Below, piece by piece: positions 1 to 8,630 of a stretch of 64,000 nucleotides of DNA (its first letter is position 1; every line of letters starts with the position of its first letter). Position numbers and translations under genes: made by a program. A model generated the notes under the pieces. It worked only from the letters and a program-made list of their open reading frames with translations. It did not search any database and was not told the DNA's origin. The stretch is from Deltaproteobacteria bacterium (GTDB lineage Bacteria; Acidobacteriota; Thermoanaerobaculia; Multivoradales; JAHZIX01): contig JAHZIX010000045.1 of assembly GCA_022601195.1 (NCBI GenBank), forward strand, positions 1-64,000, written 5' to 3'.

Positions 1-1
1 A

Positions 2-1237
2 TACCGGTCCCACCGAACGGTACCGATTCTCGACGAGGCGAAAGCCGTCATTCGGGTTTGTATCACTGGCTTGGTGATCTTCACTCTAGTGCTGTACGCC
101 TCTCGCATCGACGAGCTACTGCTGGGCCACGACAAGATTAGTCGAGCCTGGATCGCGTTGTTCGCTGGCCTCTCATGCCTGCTTTTATTGGTAGAGAAGG
201 TCGGGCTTCGAGTCAGCTCCAGGTACGTGCGAACCCAAGGATTCAACTACCGAACAGTGGTCATCGTCGGAACCAATCAAACCGCCATGGATATCGCCGA
301 CTCCATTGAAGCCCATGGTTATTGGGGCTACAAGATTCTTGGCTTCATGGCCCGAGGGGAGCATCTTCCGGAGGATCTGCCTAGGGGTTACCCTCTTTTG
401 GGCCACGTGAGAGAGTTCAGCCAAGTTCTCGACAATCATCCGATTGACGATGTGATCTTTGCCGTGAGCCGCCGCGACCTGGACGATATGGAAGAGACCT
501 ATCTTCGTCTCGAGGAGCGTGGAATCCAGGTGCGTTTCGCCCTCAACCTCTTTCCCCACACTCGGGCTCGGGTCCGCCTCGAAGAATTGGATGGCCTCCC
601 CCTTTTGGCCTTCTCGACCGCCCCGACCAACTTCTTGTTGCTGGCCGGCAAGAGAGCGATGGATGTAGCGATCGCTAGCCTGTTGCTGGTGGTAGGAATG
701 CCCGTGGTGCTCACCATCGCTCTAGCGGTCAAATTGACCTCCGGCGGCGAAGTCCTATTTCGCCAAACTCGCTGCGGCCTCAATGGAAGGGTCTTCACTC
801 TCTATAAGTTCCGCACCATGGTGGCCGACGCAGAAAACCGGCGCCGGGAGATGCAGCACCTCAACGAATTGGATGGGCCGGTCTTCAAAGTCAACCAGGA
901 CCCCAGAATTACCGGCCGCCTGGCCCGCTTTCTGCGCAAGTTCAGCCTCGACGAAGTTCCCCAGCTGTGGAACGTCCTGCGGGGAGACATGAGCTTGGTG
1001 GGGCCGAGACCTCCGATTCCGGAGGAAGTCGCCCAATACCAACCCTGGCAGAGGCGCCGCTTGTCCATGAAACCGGGGCTGACTTGCCTTTGGCAGATCA
1101 GCGGGCGAAACCAGTTAGACTTCGACCGGTGGATCGAGTTGGATCTCGAGTACATCGACAGCTGGTCTCCCATGCTGGACCTGAAGATCCTCGCGAAGAC
1201 CATTCCGGTGGTGCTCACCGGCCGCGGCGCTTCCTAG
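2..1237 (+). CDS. Polyprenyl-phosphate sugar-1-phosphate transferase, 5' truncated by window edge
   Basis: Membrane enzyme that would move a sugar-1-phosphate from a nucleotide sugar onto undecaprenyl phosphate, the first step of exopolysaccharide or O-antigen repeat-unit assembly. The frame is open from base 2, so the true start lies outside the window; the TTG at 71 is internal. Visible parts are hydrophobic helices near the start, a Rossmann-like segment (VVIVGTNQTAMDIADSI), another hydrophobic segment (SLLLVVGMPVVLTIALAV) and the C-terminal bacterial sugar transferase domain with FRQTRCGLNG, YKFRTM, DEVPQLWNVLRGDMSLVGPR and the PGLTCLWQISGRN segment. This is the PssY/WcaJ-type architecture (known family). 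The substrate sugar cannot be read from sequence. No other polysaccharide genes follow, so any such cluster would lie to the left. Confidence 0.9.
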   Translation, partial: YRSHRTVPILDEAKAVIRVCITGLVIFTLVLYASRIDELLLGHDKISRAWIALFAGLSCLLLLVEKVGLRVSSRYVRTQGFNYRTVVIVGTNQTAMDIADSIEAHGYWGYKILGFMARGEHLPEDLPRGYPLLGHVREFSQVLDNHPIDDVIFAVSRRDLDDMEETYLRLEERGIQVRFALNLFPHTRARVRLEELDGLPLLAFSTAPTNFLLLAGKRAMDVAIASLLLVVGMPVVLTIALAVKLTSGGEVLFRQTRCGLNGRVFTLYKFRTMVADAENRRREMQHLNELDGPVFKVNQDPRITGRLARFLRKFSLDEVPQLWNVLRGDMSLVGPRPPIPEEVAQYQPWQRRRLSMKPGLTCLWQISGRNQLDFDRWIELDLEYIDSWSPMLDLKILAKTIPVVLTGRGAS

Positions 1238-1309
1238 CCCTCGCTGCCCGCCACGTCTGAGCGTTCGCCCCGAATTGAGATCATTCCCCGAGACTTCCAA
1301 CGAAATCTG

Positions 1310-3136
1310 ATGACCACCGATAGACGCCATTTCTGCAAGGTCTCTGCATGCCTTGGCCGGGTATACCTGGGTCCGGTATGCCTAGGTCTGGCACTGCTCT
1401 TGGCCCTCGGAGCCGGCTGCGGTGAGCGAACCCAGCCACAGCCACGTTTCGAGGACTTCATCGTATCCGGCGAATTCACCTCGAACCGCGGAGTCGTGGA
1501 GCCGGCGCAGGTGAGCTTTGCCGACGAAACTCACTTCAGTCGTTTCGTCGGTCGAGGAGAAGTGCTCACCGCCCAGGTCCAGGTGGGATCATCTGCCCGC
1601 TTGGTCCTCTCCGGATCCCTTCTGCGGATCGCCCGGAAGTTCAAGCAGCTGGACGGTACCCTGGAAGTCACTCTCGAAGGGGACGGTTGGAGCCAGAGCC
1701 ATTCGTTGCATCTTGCGGATAAGCCAGAATGGTGGACCCAGGAAGTCGACCTTTCCCACCTCGCTGGGGAAAATCTAACGATCCGCCTGGAGGCGAAGTT
1801 ACCCCGCAAGCGGGGGCTCCACTTGAGAGACTTCTACGTGGAGCATCGGCGAGACGTTGCTCTCCGGCGAAAGGCTGTCCCACAGGTCTTGTTGATCTCC
1901 GTGGATACCCTCCGGGCCGATGCCCTCGGAGCTTTCGGCGGCAAGAATGTGACTCCCCACCTGGACCGCTTCGCGGCGGAAGGGCAAACTTGGTCGCCTC
2001 ACTACTCCGCTGCCGGTTGGACCAAACCCTCCCACGCGGCCCTGCTCACCGGCCAGCCCGCAGATGTCTACGGCGGCATGGAAGGCACCATCGACCCGGA
2101 TGTCACCACCCTCGCGGAACGCTTCCAGAGAGCGGGCTTTCGTACCGGTGGTCTGGTCCACGATTGCGTTTGGCTGAATCCGCAATTCGGCTTCGACCGA
2201 GGCTTTGAGGACTACCAATCCGTTCGTTGGCAGCTGGCCAAGACCACCCGCCAGACGATCAACTGGCTGGCGGAGCACCATGACCAGCCCTTTTTCTTCT
2301 TTTCCCATACCTTCGAAGTCCACTCGGACTTCCACCGAATTCCCTATGAGTCGGAAGGTATCGACCGAGCTGTCGTGCAAGAAAGATTCGGCCCCAAAGC
2401 TTACGGCTGTCGAGAGCACCGCTGCGCCTCAGGTTTGTTGGCCGCTATTGACCGAGGAGAGATCGCTAAGCTGGATCGAGAAGCTGAGACTCTCAAGTTT
2501 CTCTACGGCAAGAGCGTAGAGTACTTGGACTCGCAACTGGGCCTGCTGTTCGATTCGCTTCGGGAGATGGGTCTCTATGACGACATGACCATCGTACTCA
2601 CCTCCGACCATGGCGAGTCCTTCTTCGAGCATGATGAGCTACTCCATGGAAATCCCTGGCAGCAGATCCTCCATGTACCGTTGATCATCAAATGGCCGGC
2701 AGGCCGGTTCGCCGGTGAACAGCGCACCCAACCATCCAGTGCCCTCGACGTGGCACCGACTCTCCTCGAGTCCCTTGACCTGGACAGCCAAGGCCTGGCT
2801 GGAGTCTCTCTGTTGAACCGGAGGCTCGACCGGCCCATCTTTGCTGGCACCCATTGGCGAGTCGTGATTCAGGAAGACCTCAAAGCCATCTTCAATTACC
2901 AAGGAGTGCCGGCTCGTCTCTTCGACCTCTCCGAGGATCCGGAAGAGCTCCACAACCTGCATGCGGAGCGGCGCCAAGAAACTGCAGCCCTGCACCATCT
3001 TTTGACGCAGTCCCGGCAGGCTTTCCGGCGTCGTCAAGAAGAAGCGCAGCGGCTGCGCTCCCAGGCGGGAGCCACCGGTCTCACGGAAGCCGACAAGGAG
3101 CGGCTGCGCTCCTTGGGTTACCTAGGTGGCGAGTAA
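1310..3136 (+). CDS. Sulfatase-fold (alkaline phosphatase superfamily) lipoprotein
   Basis: 608 residues. A hydrophobic leader ends in a lipobox (LGAGC, Cys37), so a lipoprotein is predicted. A beta-rich region of about 150 residues precedes the hydrolase domain. The hydrolase part shows the metal-binding start ISVDTLRAD (Asp199), a nucleophile region GWTKPSHAALLTG with Thr238, and TSDHGESFFEHD further on. Classical sulfatases have Cys or Ser in a C/S-x-P-S-R motif converted to formylglycine; here the motif reads T-K-P-S-H, so it is probably not a formylglycine sulfatase but a related phospho- or sulfo-hydrolase or transferase (inference). It starts 73 bases after the sugar transferase on the same strand, with a weak ribosome site, so co-transcription and an envelope-glycan role are possible but unproven. 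Confidence 0.8.
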   Translation: MTTDRRHFCKVSACLGRVYLGPVCLGLALLLALGAGCGERTQPQPRFEDFIVSGEFTSNRGVVEPAQVSFADETHFSRFVGRGEVLTAQVQVGSSARLVLSGSLLRIARKFKQLDGTLEVTLEGDGWSQSHSLHLADKPEWWTQEVDLSHLAGENLTIRLEAKLPRKRGLHLRDFYVEHRRDVALRRKAVPQVLLISVDTLRADALGAFGGKNVTPHLDRFAAEGQTWSPHYSAAGWTKPSHAALLTGQPADVYGGMEGTIDPDVTTLAERFQRAGFRTGGLVHDCVWLNPQFGFDRGFEDYQSVRWQLAKTTRQTINWLAEHHDQPFFFFSHTFEVHSDFHRIPYESEGIDRAVVQERFGPKAYGCREHRCASGLLAAIDRGEIAKLDREAETLKFLYGKSVEYLDSQLGLLFDSLREMGLYDDMTIVLTSDHGESFFEHDELLHGNPWQQILHVPLIIKWPAGRFAGEQRTQPSSALDVAPTLLESLDLDSQGLAGVSLLNRRLDRPIFAGTHWRVVIQEDLKAIFNYQGVPARLFDLSEDPEELHNLHAERRQETAALHHLLTQSRQAFRRRQEEAQRLRSQAGATGLTEADKERLRSLGYLGGE

Positions 3137-3452
3137 AACGGGGTATAGAGCCTCCCTGATCACCCGCCTCCCTTTGGCTGCATCTCAACTCAGGAATCCA
3201 GTCCTCCAACGCTGACTTGGCAGGTCCCTAGCGATGGAAAAGACTGACAGCATCGAAGATACCTCTTCACCAGGGCAAGGGCCAACAGTCCCATTCTGAG
3301 AACAACTCTCTTGATCCTCAGCGCTCGTCGTGAATGACAGCACGACCTCGACAAGGCGCTTGTCCCCAAGGGTTTACAACGAGCCACCCTACGAAGATCG
3401 GCGTGCTGGTCTTCGGTGTTTTCTACCTGGACCCTGTCGGATCTAGGTGATC
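3137..3452. other. Intergenic region, no gene recognised
   Basis: The region between the sulfatase-like gene and the promoter of the next operon. Short open frames here lack ribosome sites and recognisable domains. I saw no convincing terminator and no sequence that I could match to an S-adenosylhomocysteine riboswitch. Confidence 0.4.
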
Positions 3453-3481
3453 TTGACAGTCGCGGCAGAAGTGATTATCAT
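3453..3481 (+). promoter_or_regulatory. Near-consensus sigma70 promoter for the ArsR-methyltransferase/ahcY operon
   Basis: TTGACA at 3453-3458 and TATCAT at 3476-3481 are separated by exactly 17 bases. Transcription would begin near 3488, only a few bases before the favoured ATG at 3491, implying a very short leader or a leaderless mRNA unless a farther promoter exists. Confidence 0.6.
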
Positions 3482-3483
3482 TT

Positions 3484-3493
3484 CATCCGGATG
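3484..3493. promoter_or_regulatory. Palindrome overlapping the predicted transcription start, candidate operator
   Basis: CATCCGGATG is a perfect 10-base palindrome lying between the -10 box and the start codon. A second, overlapping inverted repeat (ATCCG, six bases, CGGAT) continues to about 3501. The position suits repression by the ArsR-type protein encoded just downstream. Autoregulation is inference. Confidence 0.4.
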
Positions 3494-4501
3494 GACGGAT
3501 TAATCAAACAAGCCGCTAGCTCGGCTCGCTTACCGATCTTTGATCGCATGTCGGTTCTGGCAGACCCGATTCGCTGCCGGCTGTTGTTGGTGCTGGAACG
3601 ACACGAGTTGACCGTCTCCGAGCTTTGCTCGGTCCTCCAACTGCCTCAATCCACCGTCAGCCGTCACCTGAAAGTACTTGCCGAAGGCGGCTGGGTATTC
3701 GCTCGTCGAGAGGGCACCAGTCGCCGTTATGCCATGGGCCGGGACCACTTGGAAACGGAGGCTCAGCGGCTCTGGAGCTTGGTCCGAGAGCAAGTCGGAG
3801 CCGAGACCGCCATCCAACAAGACCACCATCGACTAGAGAGCGTGGTGGCTCAACGGCGTAGCCGCTCTCAGGAATTCTTCTCTACCGCAGCCGGTCGGTG
3901 GGCGCAGATGCGCCGCGAGATGTTTGGCAAGAACTTCGACCTCCACGCCCTTCTCGGTTTGCTGGATCCGTCCTGGACGATCGCTGACCTGGGTGCTGGG
4001 ACGGGGCAAATCTCCGAATATCTAGCCCCTTTCGTGGAGAAGGTCATCACCATCGATGACTCCGACGCCATGCTGCGTTCGGCAACCCAACGCCTGGCAG
4101 GATTCGCCAACGTAGAAATACGACGTGGCCAATTGGAGGCGTTACCTCTAGCGGATGGCGAGCTCGATGCTGCGACCCTCTTCCTGGTACTTCACCACCT
4201 GAGTGAGCCTCAACGAGCTTTGCAGGAGATCTCCCGTGCGCTGCGGCCCGGCGGCCGATTCCTCCTGGTCGACATGCTGCCCCATGGGCACGAAGAATAT
4301 CGCCTCAAAATGGGGCACGTTTGGCTCGGCTTCGCCGAGAATCAGCTGAGGCCATGGCTCGAACAAGCCGGCTTCGAAAATGTCCGATACAGCTCCCTAA
4401 CACCGGACCCCAACGGCAAAGGACCTGCTCTTTTCGCCGCTTCCGCGGGCCGGAGCAGGGAAGCTCTCACCACAAAAACCTCCAGCCCCCGCTGGAGCTG
4501 A
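3491..4501 (+). CDS. ArsR-family winged-helix regulator fused to SAM-dependent methyltransferase
   Basis: 336 residues. Residues about 15-105 form an ArsR-type winged helix (LADPIRCRLLLVLE, then the recognition helix region LPQSTVSRHLKVLAEGGW). The rest is a class I methyltransferase with the SAM-binding motif I ADLGAGTGQISEYLA, the acidic residue of motif II (TIDDSDAML) and the late motif ALRPGGRFLLVDML. No cysteine metal site of classical ArsR is evident. The gene sits 11 bases upstream of ahcY, whose substrate is the by-product of every SAM methyltransferase. A regulator of this kind next to ahcY recalls SahR-type ArsR repressors that sense S-adenosylhomocysteine (family knowledge); here the methyltransferase fold could be the ligand-sensing domain. 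The start ATG 3491 is chosen because it begins just before the helical N-terminus; an upstream extension to 3416 would overlap the promoter. Confidence 0.85.
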   Translation: MDGLIKQAASSARLPIFDRMSVLADPIRCRLLLVLERHELTVSELCSVLQLPQSTVSRHLKVLAEGGWVFARREGTSRRYAMGRDHLETEAQRLWSLVREQVGAETAIQQDHHRLESVVAQRRSRSQEFFSTAAGRWAQMRREMFGKNFDLHALLGLLDPSWTIADLGAGTGQISEYLAPFVEKVITIDDSDAMLRSATQRLAGFANVEIRRGQLEALPLADGELDAATLFLVLHHLSEPQRALQEISRALRPGGRFLLVDMLPHGHEEYRLKMGHVWLGFAENQLRPWLEQAGFENVRYSSLTPDPNGKGPALFAASAGRSREALTTKTSSPRWS

Positions 4502-4512
4502 AGGAGTAGACG

Positions 4513-6012
4513 ATGACTGTGATGACCGAGACTGAAGCACCCTCCGTCGCCACTGGTGCGACCCCCCGGCTGCCATTCAAAGTAGCCGACCTCAGCCTTG
4601 CCGAGGCAGGCCGAAGAGAGCTTCGCCTGGCAGAGCAGGAGATGCCCGGCCTGATGGCTTTGAGAGCACAATATGGCGAGACCAAGCCTCTGAGCGGCGC
4701 CAAGATCATGGGTAGTCTCCACATGACTGTTCAGACGGCGGTGCTCATCGAGACCCTGACTGAGCTTGGCGCCGATGTGCGCTGGGTCTCCTGCAACATT
4801 TTTTCCACCCAGGACCAGGCCGCCGCTGCGGTGGTCGTGGGGCGCCCCGAGACCGGTGGCACCGTCGATGCTCCCAAGGGCACTCCGGTTTTCGCCTGGA
4901 AGGGCGAGACCCTGGAAGAGTATTGGTGGTGTACCCGGGAAGCCCTGGAATGGCCAGACGGCACCGGTCCGGACCTGATCGTCGATGATGGTGGAGACGC
5001 TACTTTGGTCGTTCACAAAGGTCTGGAGTTCGAGAAGGCTGGCTCCATCCCCACCCATGATGCCGACAACGAGCCGGAAGAATGGGGTGTCATCCTCGAC
5101 CTGCTACACAAAGAGGCTGCCGTCAACCCGGACCTCTGGCACCGCGTCGCCAAGACCCTTCGGGGCGTCAGCGAAGAGACCACTACCGGAGTGCACCGGC
5201 TCTACCAGATGGCCAAGGAAGGCAGCCTGCTGTTTCCCGCCATCAACGTCAATGACTCGGTCACCAAGAGCAAGTTCGATAACGTCTATGGTTGCCGCCA
5301 CTCCCTCATCGATGGCCTGAACCGAGCGACGGATGTGATGATCTCCGCCAAGGTCGCTGTGGTTTGTGGTTTCGGTGAAGTCGGCAAAGGTTGTGCGCAG
5401 GCTCTCCGGGGTCAGGGCGCTCGGGTCATCGTCACCGAGATCGACCCCATCTGTGCCCTCCAGGCCGCTATGGAAGGCTACCAAGTCACCACCTTGGAAG
5501 AGGTGGTCGACAGCGCCGACATCTTCATCACCACGACCGGCAACTTCGACATCATCACCGCGGACCACATGTCCCGCATGAAGGACAAGGCCATCGTCGG
5601 CAACATTGGCCATTTCGACAACGAAATCGACCTCGCTGGCTTGAAGAAGATCCCTGGCATCCGCCGGGAGACCATCAAACCTCAGTACGACGAGTGGATC
5701 TTCCCCGATGGCCACAGCGTGTTGATGCTCGCCGAGGGTCGTCTGCTCAACTTGGGCTGTGCCACCGGCCACCCGAGCTTTGTCATGTCGGCCTCCTTCA
5801 CCAATCAGGTGTTGGCGCAGCTCGAATTGTGGGCCAACGATTCCAGCTACGAAAAGCAGGTCTACATGCTGCCCAAGAAGCTCGATGAAGAGGTTGCCCG
5901 GCTCCACCTGGACCAGCTCGGCGTCAAGCTAACGGTGCTCACCAAAGAGCAGGCCGATTACATCGATGTCGACATCGACGGCCCCTACAAGCCGGACCAC
6001 TACCGCTACTAG
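4513..6012 (+). CDS. ahcY: Adenosylhomocysteinase (S-adenosyl-L-homocysteine hydrolase)
   Basis: Cytosolic NAD-dependent enzyme that splits S-adenosylhomocysteine into adenosine and homocysteine and so relieves inhibition of methyltransferases. 499 residues, the long bacterial form: it contains the approximately 40-residue insertion around GTPVFAWKGETLEEYWWCT. Other signatures are MTVQTAVLIETL, the substrate site NVNDSVTKSKFDN, the NAD-binding stretch VVCGFGEVGKGCAQALRG, IGHFDNEID and the C-terminal PYKPDHYRY that closes the active site of the neighbouring subunit. A strong ribosome site AAGGAG (4501-4506) overlaps the stop of the upstream ArsR-methyltransferase gene. A rho-independent terminator follows at 6169-6199. 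Confidence 0.97.
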   Translation: MTVMTETEAPSVATGATPRLPFKVADLSLAEAGRRELRLAEQEMPGLMALRAQYGETKPLSGAKIMGSLHMTVQTAVLIETLTELGADVRWVSCNIFSTQDQAAAAVVVGRPETGGTVDAPKGTPVFAWKGETLEEYWWCTREALEWPDGTGPDLIVDDGGDATLVVHKGLEFEKAGSIPTHDADNEPEEWGVILDLLHKEAAVNPDLWHRVAKTLRGVSEETTTGVHRLYQMAKEGSLLFPAINVNDSVTKSKFDNVYGCRHSLIDGLNRATDVMISAKVAVVCGFGEVGKGCAQALRGQGARVIVTEIDPICALQAAMEGYQVTTLEEVVDSADIFITTTGNFDIITADHMSRMKDKAIVGNIGHFDNEIDLAGLKKIPGIRRETIKPQYDEWIFPDGHSVLMLAEGRLLNLGCATGHPSFVMSASFTNQVLAQLELWANDSSYEKQVYMLPKKLDEEVARLHLDQLGVKLTVLTKEQADYIDVDIDGPYKPDHYRY

Positions 6013-6168
6013 TCAGGGGCGGATCGCACGTCATCTCGAGGCTTAGCTTGTGCGCTGCGACGATCTAGCGCACGCGACTTGGCTGCCGAGAGCACTACGG
6101 ACGGAACTCTTCTAGATCCTCCAGAAGAAGAGGCCGGGCAGCTAGATCCGTACTCTAAGAGTAGTTTC

Positions 6169-6199
6169 ACCGGTCGACACAGGCGTGTCGGCCGGTTTT
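6169..6199 (+). terminator. Rho-independent terminator after ahcY
   Basis: A 12-pair stem (left arm 6169-6180, right arm 6185-6196, one T-G wobble) with a 4-base loop, followed by TTTT. The same 390-base gap also holds an inverted repeat TACTCT-A-AGAGTA at 6151-6163. No gene is seen in the gap. Confidence 0.8.
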
Positions 6200-6405
6200 C
6201 CGTATCAACGAGTTGACATGTAAGAGGTCCTCGAGGCTCCCCTCCTCACCTTCGACCAACGCCTGTCGCGGGCTCCCCAAGGGAGGCCCGTGATCGAAAC
6301 CCTGCCCTGAGCTGGTATCCGGCCGAAGCAACGAACGGTTCCGCTTCCGCTTGCTTTCTCGTACCATGGGAATCCTCAAACGTCGCCACTACCAGGAGGA
6401 TCCCC

Positions 6406-8307
6406 ATGATCACCACTCCGGCCCCGTCGACCCGTACTTCCTGTCTCGCCCTGGCCCTTGCTGTTCTCCTGCTAAACGCTTCACTAGCTCACGGACAACG
6501 AACCGTCAAACCAGTCCTCCACGGCAAACATTGGATCGCGATCACAGGAAAGCCGTTAGCGGCGACGGCTGGCGCGATGATCTTTGGCCAGGGAGGCAAT
6601 GCGGTAGACGCCACCTGCGCCATGCTCGCGGCCACTTGCACTATGTGGGACACCCTGGGTTGGGGCGGTGAAACTCAAGCCCTGATCTACAACCCGAAAA
6701 CCGGCGAGGTCAAAGGCATCAACGCTTTGGGGGTGGCTCCAACGGGAGCTACGGTGGAGTTCTTTCGTGACAAAGGCATGCGCTACCCTCCCGAGTTCGG
6801 CCCCTTGGCTGCCGTCACCCCGGGAACTCCCGGCGGGTTGATGGTGATGCTGGCTGAGTTTGGCACCATGAGCCTCGAGCAGGTGCTCGCCCCGGCCCTC
6901 CAGATGGCATCTGGCTACCCCATCGAGGCTTCCCAGGCCAACAATATGGAACGGCGCAAGGAAGTGCTCTCTCAATGGCCCGACTCCAAACGGGTCTTTC
7001 TGCCCCACCTCAAGGCGGATGATTCTCAGGAACGAGCAGCACCCTATGCGGGGGAGGTGTTCCGTCAACCGGATCTATACCGCACCCTCAGCAAGTTGGT
7101 GGAGACGGAGCGAAGAGCTCTGGTCGCTGGCAAGAGCCGAAAGCAAGCCATCTACGCTGCCTACGACCTCTTCTATCGCGGAGACATCGCCCGCGAGTTG
7201 GTGCGCAGCACCCAGGAGCACGGTGGGTTGATCACCATGGAGGACCTGGACCGCTGGCAAGTGCACATCGAGGAGCCGGTCAAAGCGACCTATCGCGGCA
7301 TCGAGGTCTTCAAGCTGACCCATTGGGTGCAGGGACCGGCGATGCTTCAGGCTCTCAATATTTTGGAGAATGCCGACCTCAAGGCGATGGGCTACAACAG
7401 CGCTGCCTACATTCACACCCTCTACCAAGCGATGAACCTCGCCTTCGCGGATCGGGATTTTTATTACGGCGATCCCTACATGCCGCCCGAGGAACCGATT
7501 CGCGGCCTCTTGACCAAAGACTACGCCCGGAAGCGATTTCAGCAGATCGACACCGAGAAAAATAACCCCTTGGCGAGCCCTGGAGATCCCTATCCATTTC
7601 AGGGTGGTGTGAACCCTTTTTCCGACCTTCTCGAGAGCTGGACCCCTATTCCTCCGGCTGGAGATGCCGAGGGAGAGGAGAGTTGGCAACAAAGCCTGTT
7701 GCTGAGCCACGAGGAGTCCTTCGTCGCCGGAACGACCTCGATCCAAGCCGCCGACGCGGAAGGGTGGGTTGTTTCCGTCACCCCTAGCGGCGGATGGATC
7801 CCTGCCTTTATTGCTGGCAACACAGGTATCGGCCTATCCCAGCGGATGCAGAGCTTTGTCCTCGACGAGAGACTCAACCCATTCAATGTGGTGGCGCCAG
7901 GCAAGCGCCCCCGTGCGACCTTGACACCCGGCCTGGCTCTCAAGAAGGGAAAGCCCTACCTCTCCTTCGCGGTTCAGGGTGGCGATACCCAAGACCAAAA
8001 CCTGCTGCAGTTCTTTCTGAACATGGTCGAATTCGATATGGATGTACAGCAAGCGGTGGAAGCCGCCAATATTACTAGCTACCAGATGCAGAGCTCTTTC
8101 GGCTCCCACAAATCGGAACCTGGCCGCCTGGTCGTTCGCGAAGATGTGCCTCCTTGGGTGATCACCCAACTGAGATCAATGGGGTATCGAGTGGAGACTC
8201 GGCAACGAACTTCCGGCCCTACCACCGCCATTTTTTTCGATCGAGAGCACGGCACTCTCTGGGGCGGAGCCAGCGATTTTGGTGAAGACTACGGCATCGC
8301 CTGGTGA
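6406..8307 (+). CDS. Secreted gamma-glutamyltransferase family protein (Ntn hydrolase)
   Basis: 633 residues, with a signal peptide over about residues 1-30 (LALALAVLLLNASLAHG). Family members cleave gamma-glutamyl bonds, for example of glutathione, after autocatalytic processing at an internal threonine. The large-subunit region shows AATAGAMIFGQGGNAVDA-like features and PGTPGGLMVML. The predicted nucleophile is Thr443 in the stretch EESFVAGTTSIQAADAEG, giving a small subunit of about 190 residues. The usual T-T-H reads T-T-S here, and the GGT signature beyond it (VVSVTPSGGW) is diverged, so transpeptidase activity is uncertain and a hydrolase or related amidase is equally possible. The ribosome site AGGAGG at 6394-6399 fixes the start. 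No partner genes lie nearby. Confidence 0.85.
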   Translation: MITTPAPSTRTSCLALALAVLLLNASLAHGQRTVKPVLHGKHWIAITGKPLAATAGAMIFGQGGNAVDATCAMLAATCTMWDTLGWGGETQALIYNPKTGEVKGINALGVAPTGATVEFFRDKGMRYPPEFGPLAAVTPGTPGGLMVMLAEFGTMSLEQVLAPALQMASGYPIEASQANNMERRKEVLSQWPDSKRVFLPHLKADDSQERAAPYAGEVFRQPDLYRTLSKLVETERRALVAGKSRKQAIYAAYDLFYRGDIARELVRSTQEHGGLITMEDLDRWQVHIEEPVKATYRGIEVFKLTHWVQGPAMLQALNILENADLKAMGYNSAAYIHTLYQAMNLAFADRDFYYGDPYMPPEEPIRGLLTKDYARKRFQQIDTEKNNPLASPGDPYPFQGGVNPFSDLLESWTPIPPAGDAEGEESWQQSLLLSHEESFVAGTTSIQAADAEGWVVSVTPSGGWIPAFIAGNTGIGLSQRMQSFVLDERLNPFNVVAPGKRPRATLTPGLALKKGKPYLSFAVQGGDTQDQNLLQFFLNMVEFDMDVQQAVEAANITSYQMQSSFGSHKSEPGRLVVREDVPPWVITQLRSMGYRVETRQRTSGPTTAIFFDREHGTLWGGASDFGEDYGIAW

Positions 8308-8357
8308 GGCACCGCCAGTGAGACCTTTTCACCTCCTCTTCTGAGAGTTCGAAATTC

Positions 8358-8385
8358 TTGAAAACTCACCGCGGCATGTTATAAA
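8358..8385 (+). promoter_or_regulatory. Candidate sigma70 promoter upstream of the binding-protein/kinase operon
   Basis: TTGAAA at 8358-8363 and TATAAA at 8380-8385 with a 16-base spacer. If used, it leaves a leader of about 240 bases before the TTG start at 8631. The rest of the gap 8308-8630 holds no gene. Confidence 0.4.
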
Positions 8386-8415
8386 CCTAGACAATTCAGC
8401 TAGCCCCCCCCTATT

Positions 8416-8437
8416 GCCGCTGGCTGGAGCCAGCGGC
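8416..8437. repeat. Perfect 10-pair hairpin in the leader
   Basis: GCCGCTGGCT and AGCCAGCGGC are separated by two bases. There is no T-run after it on either strand, so it is not a standard terminator. It could be a leader RNA structure or a short palindromic element. Confidence 0.5.
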
Positions 8438-8630
8438 TCAAGAGAGATCCCCGCGCAAAATGATCTGCCGGGCAGCGGCTTACTAGGTAAGTTACTCGCC
8501 CTAATAGCGTTGGCGTGGCGTTCCACAATCCCCGCCTCCCGGTTGTTGTCGACGCAGGCTCGAAGCCGCGTAGAGAACAGCGATTGGGGTTTTCTTGGCG
8601 GATCGATGAGCTCTCAGGAGGATCGAGGTT

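Noticed and set aside
3137..3490. S-adenosylhomocysteine riboswitch upstream of the ahcY operon
   Set aside because: No matching stem arrangement could be recognised, and the predicted promoter leaves almost no leader.
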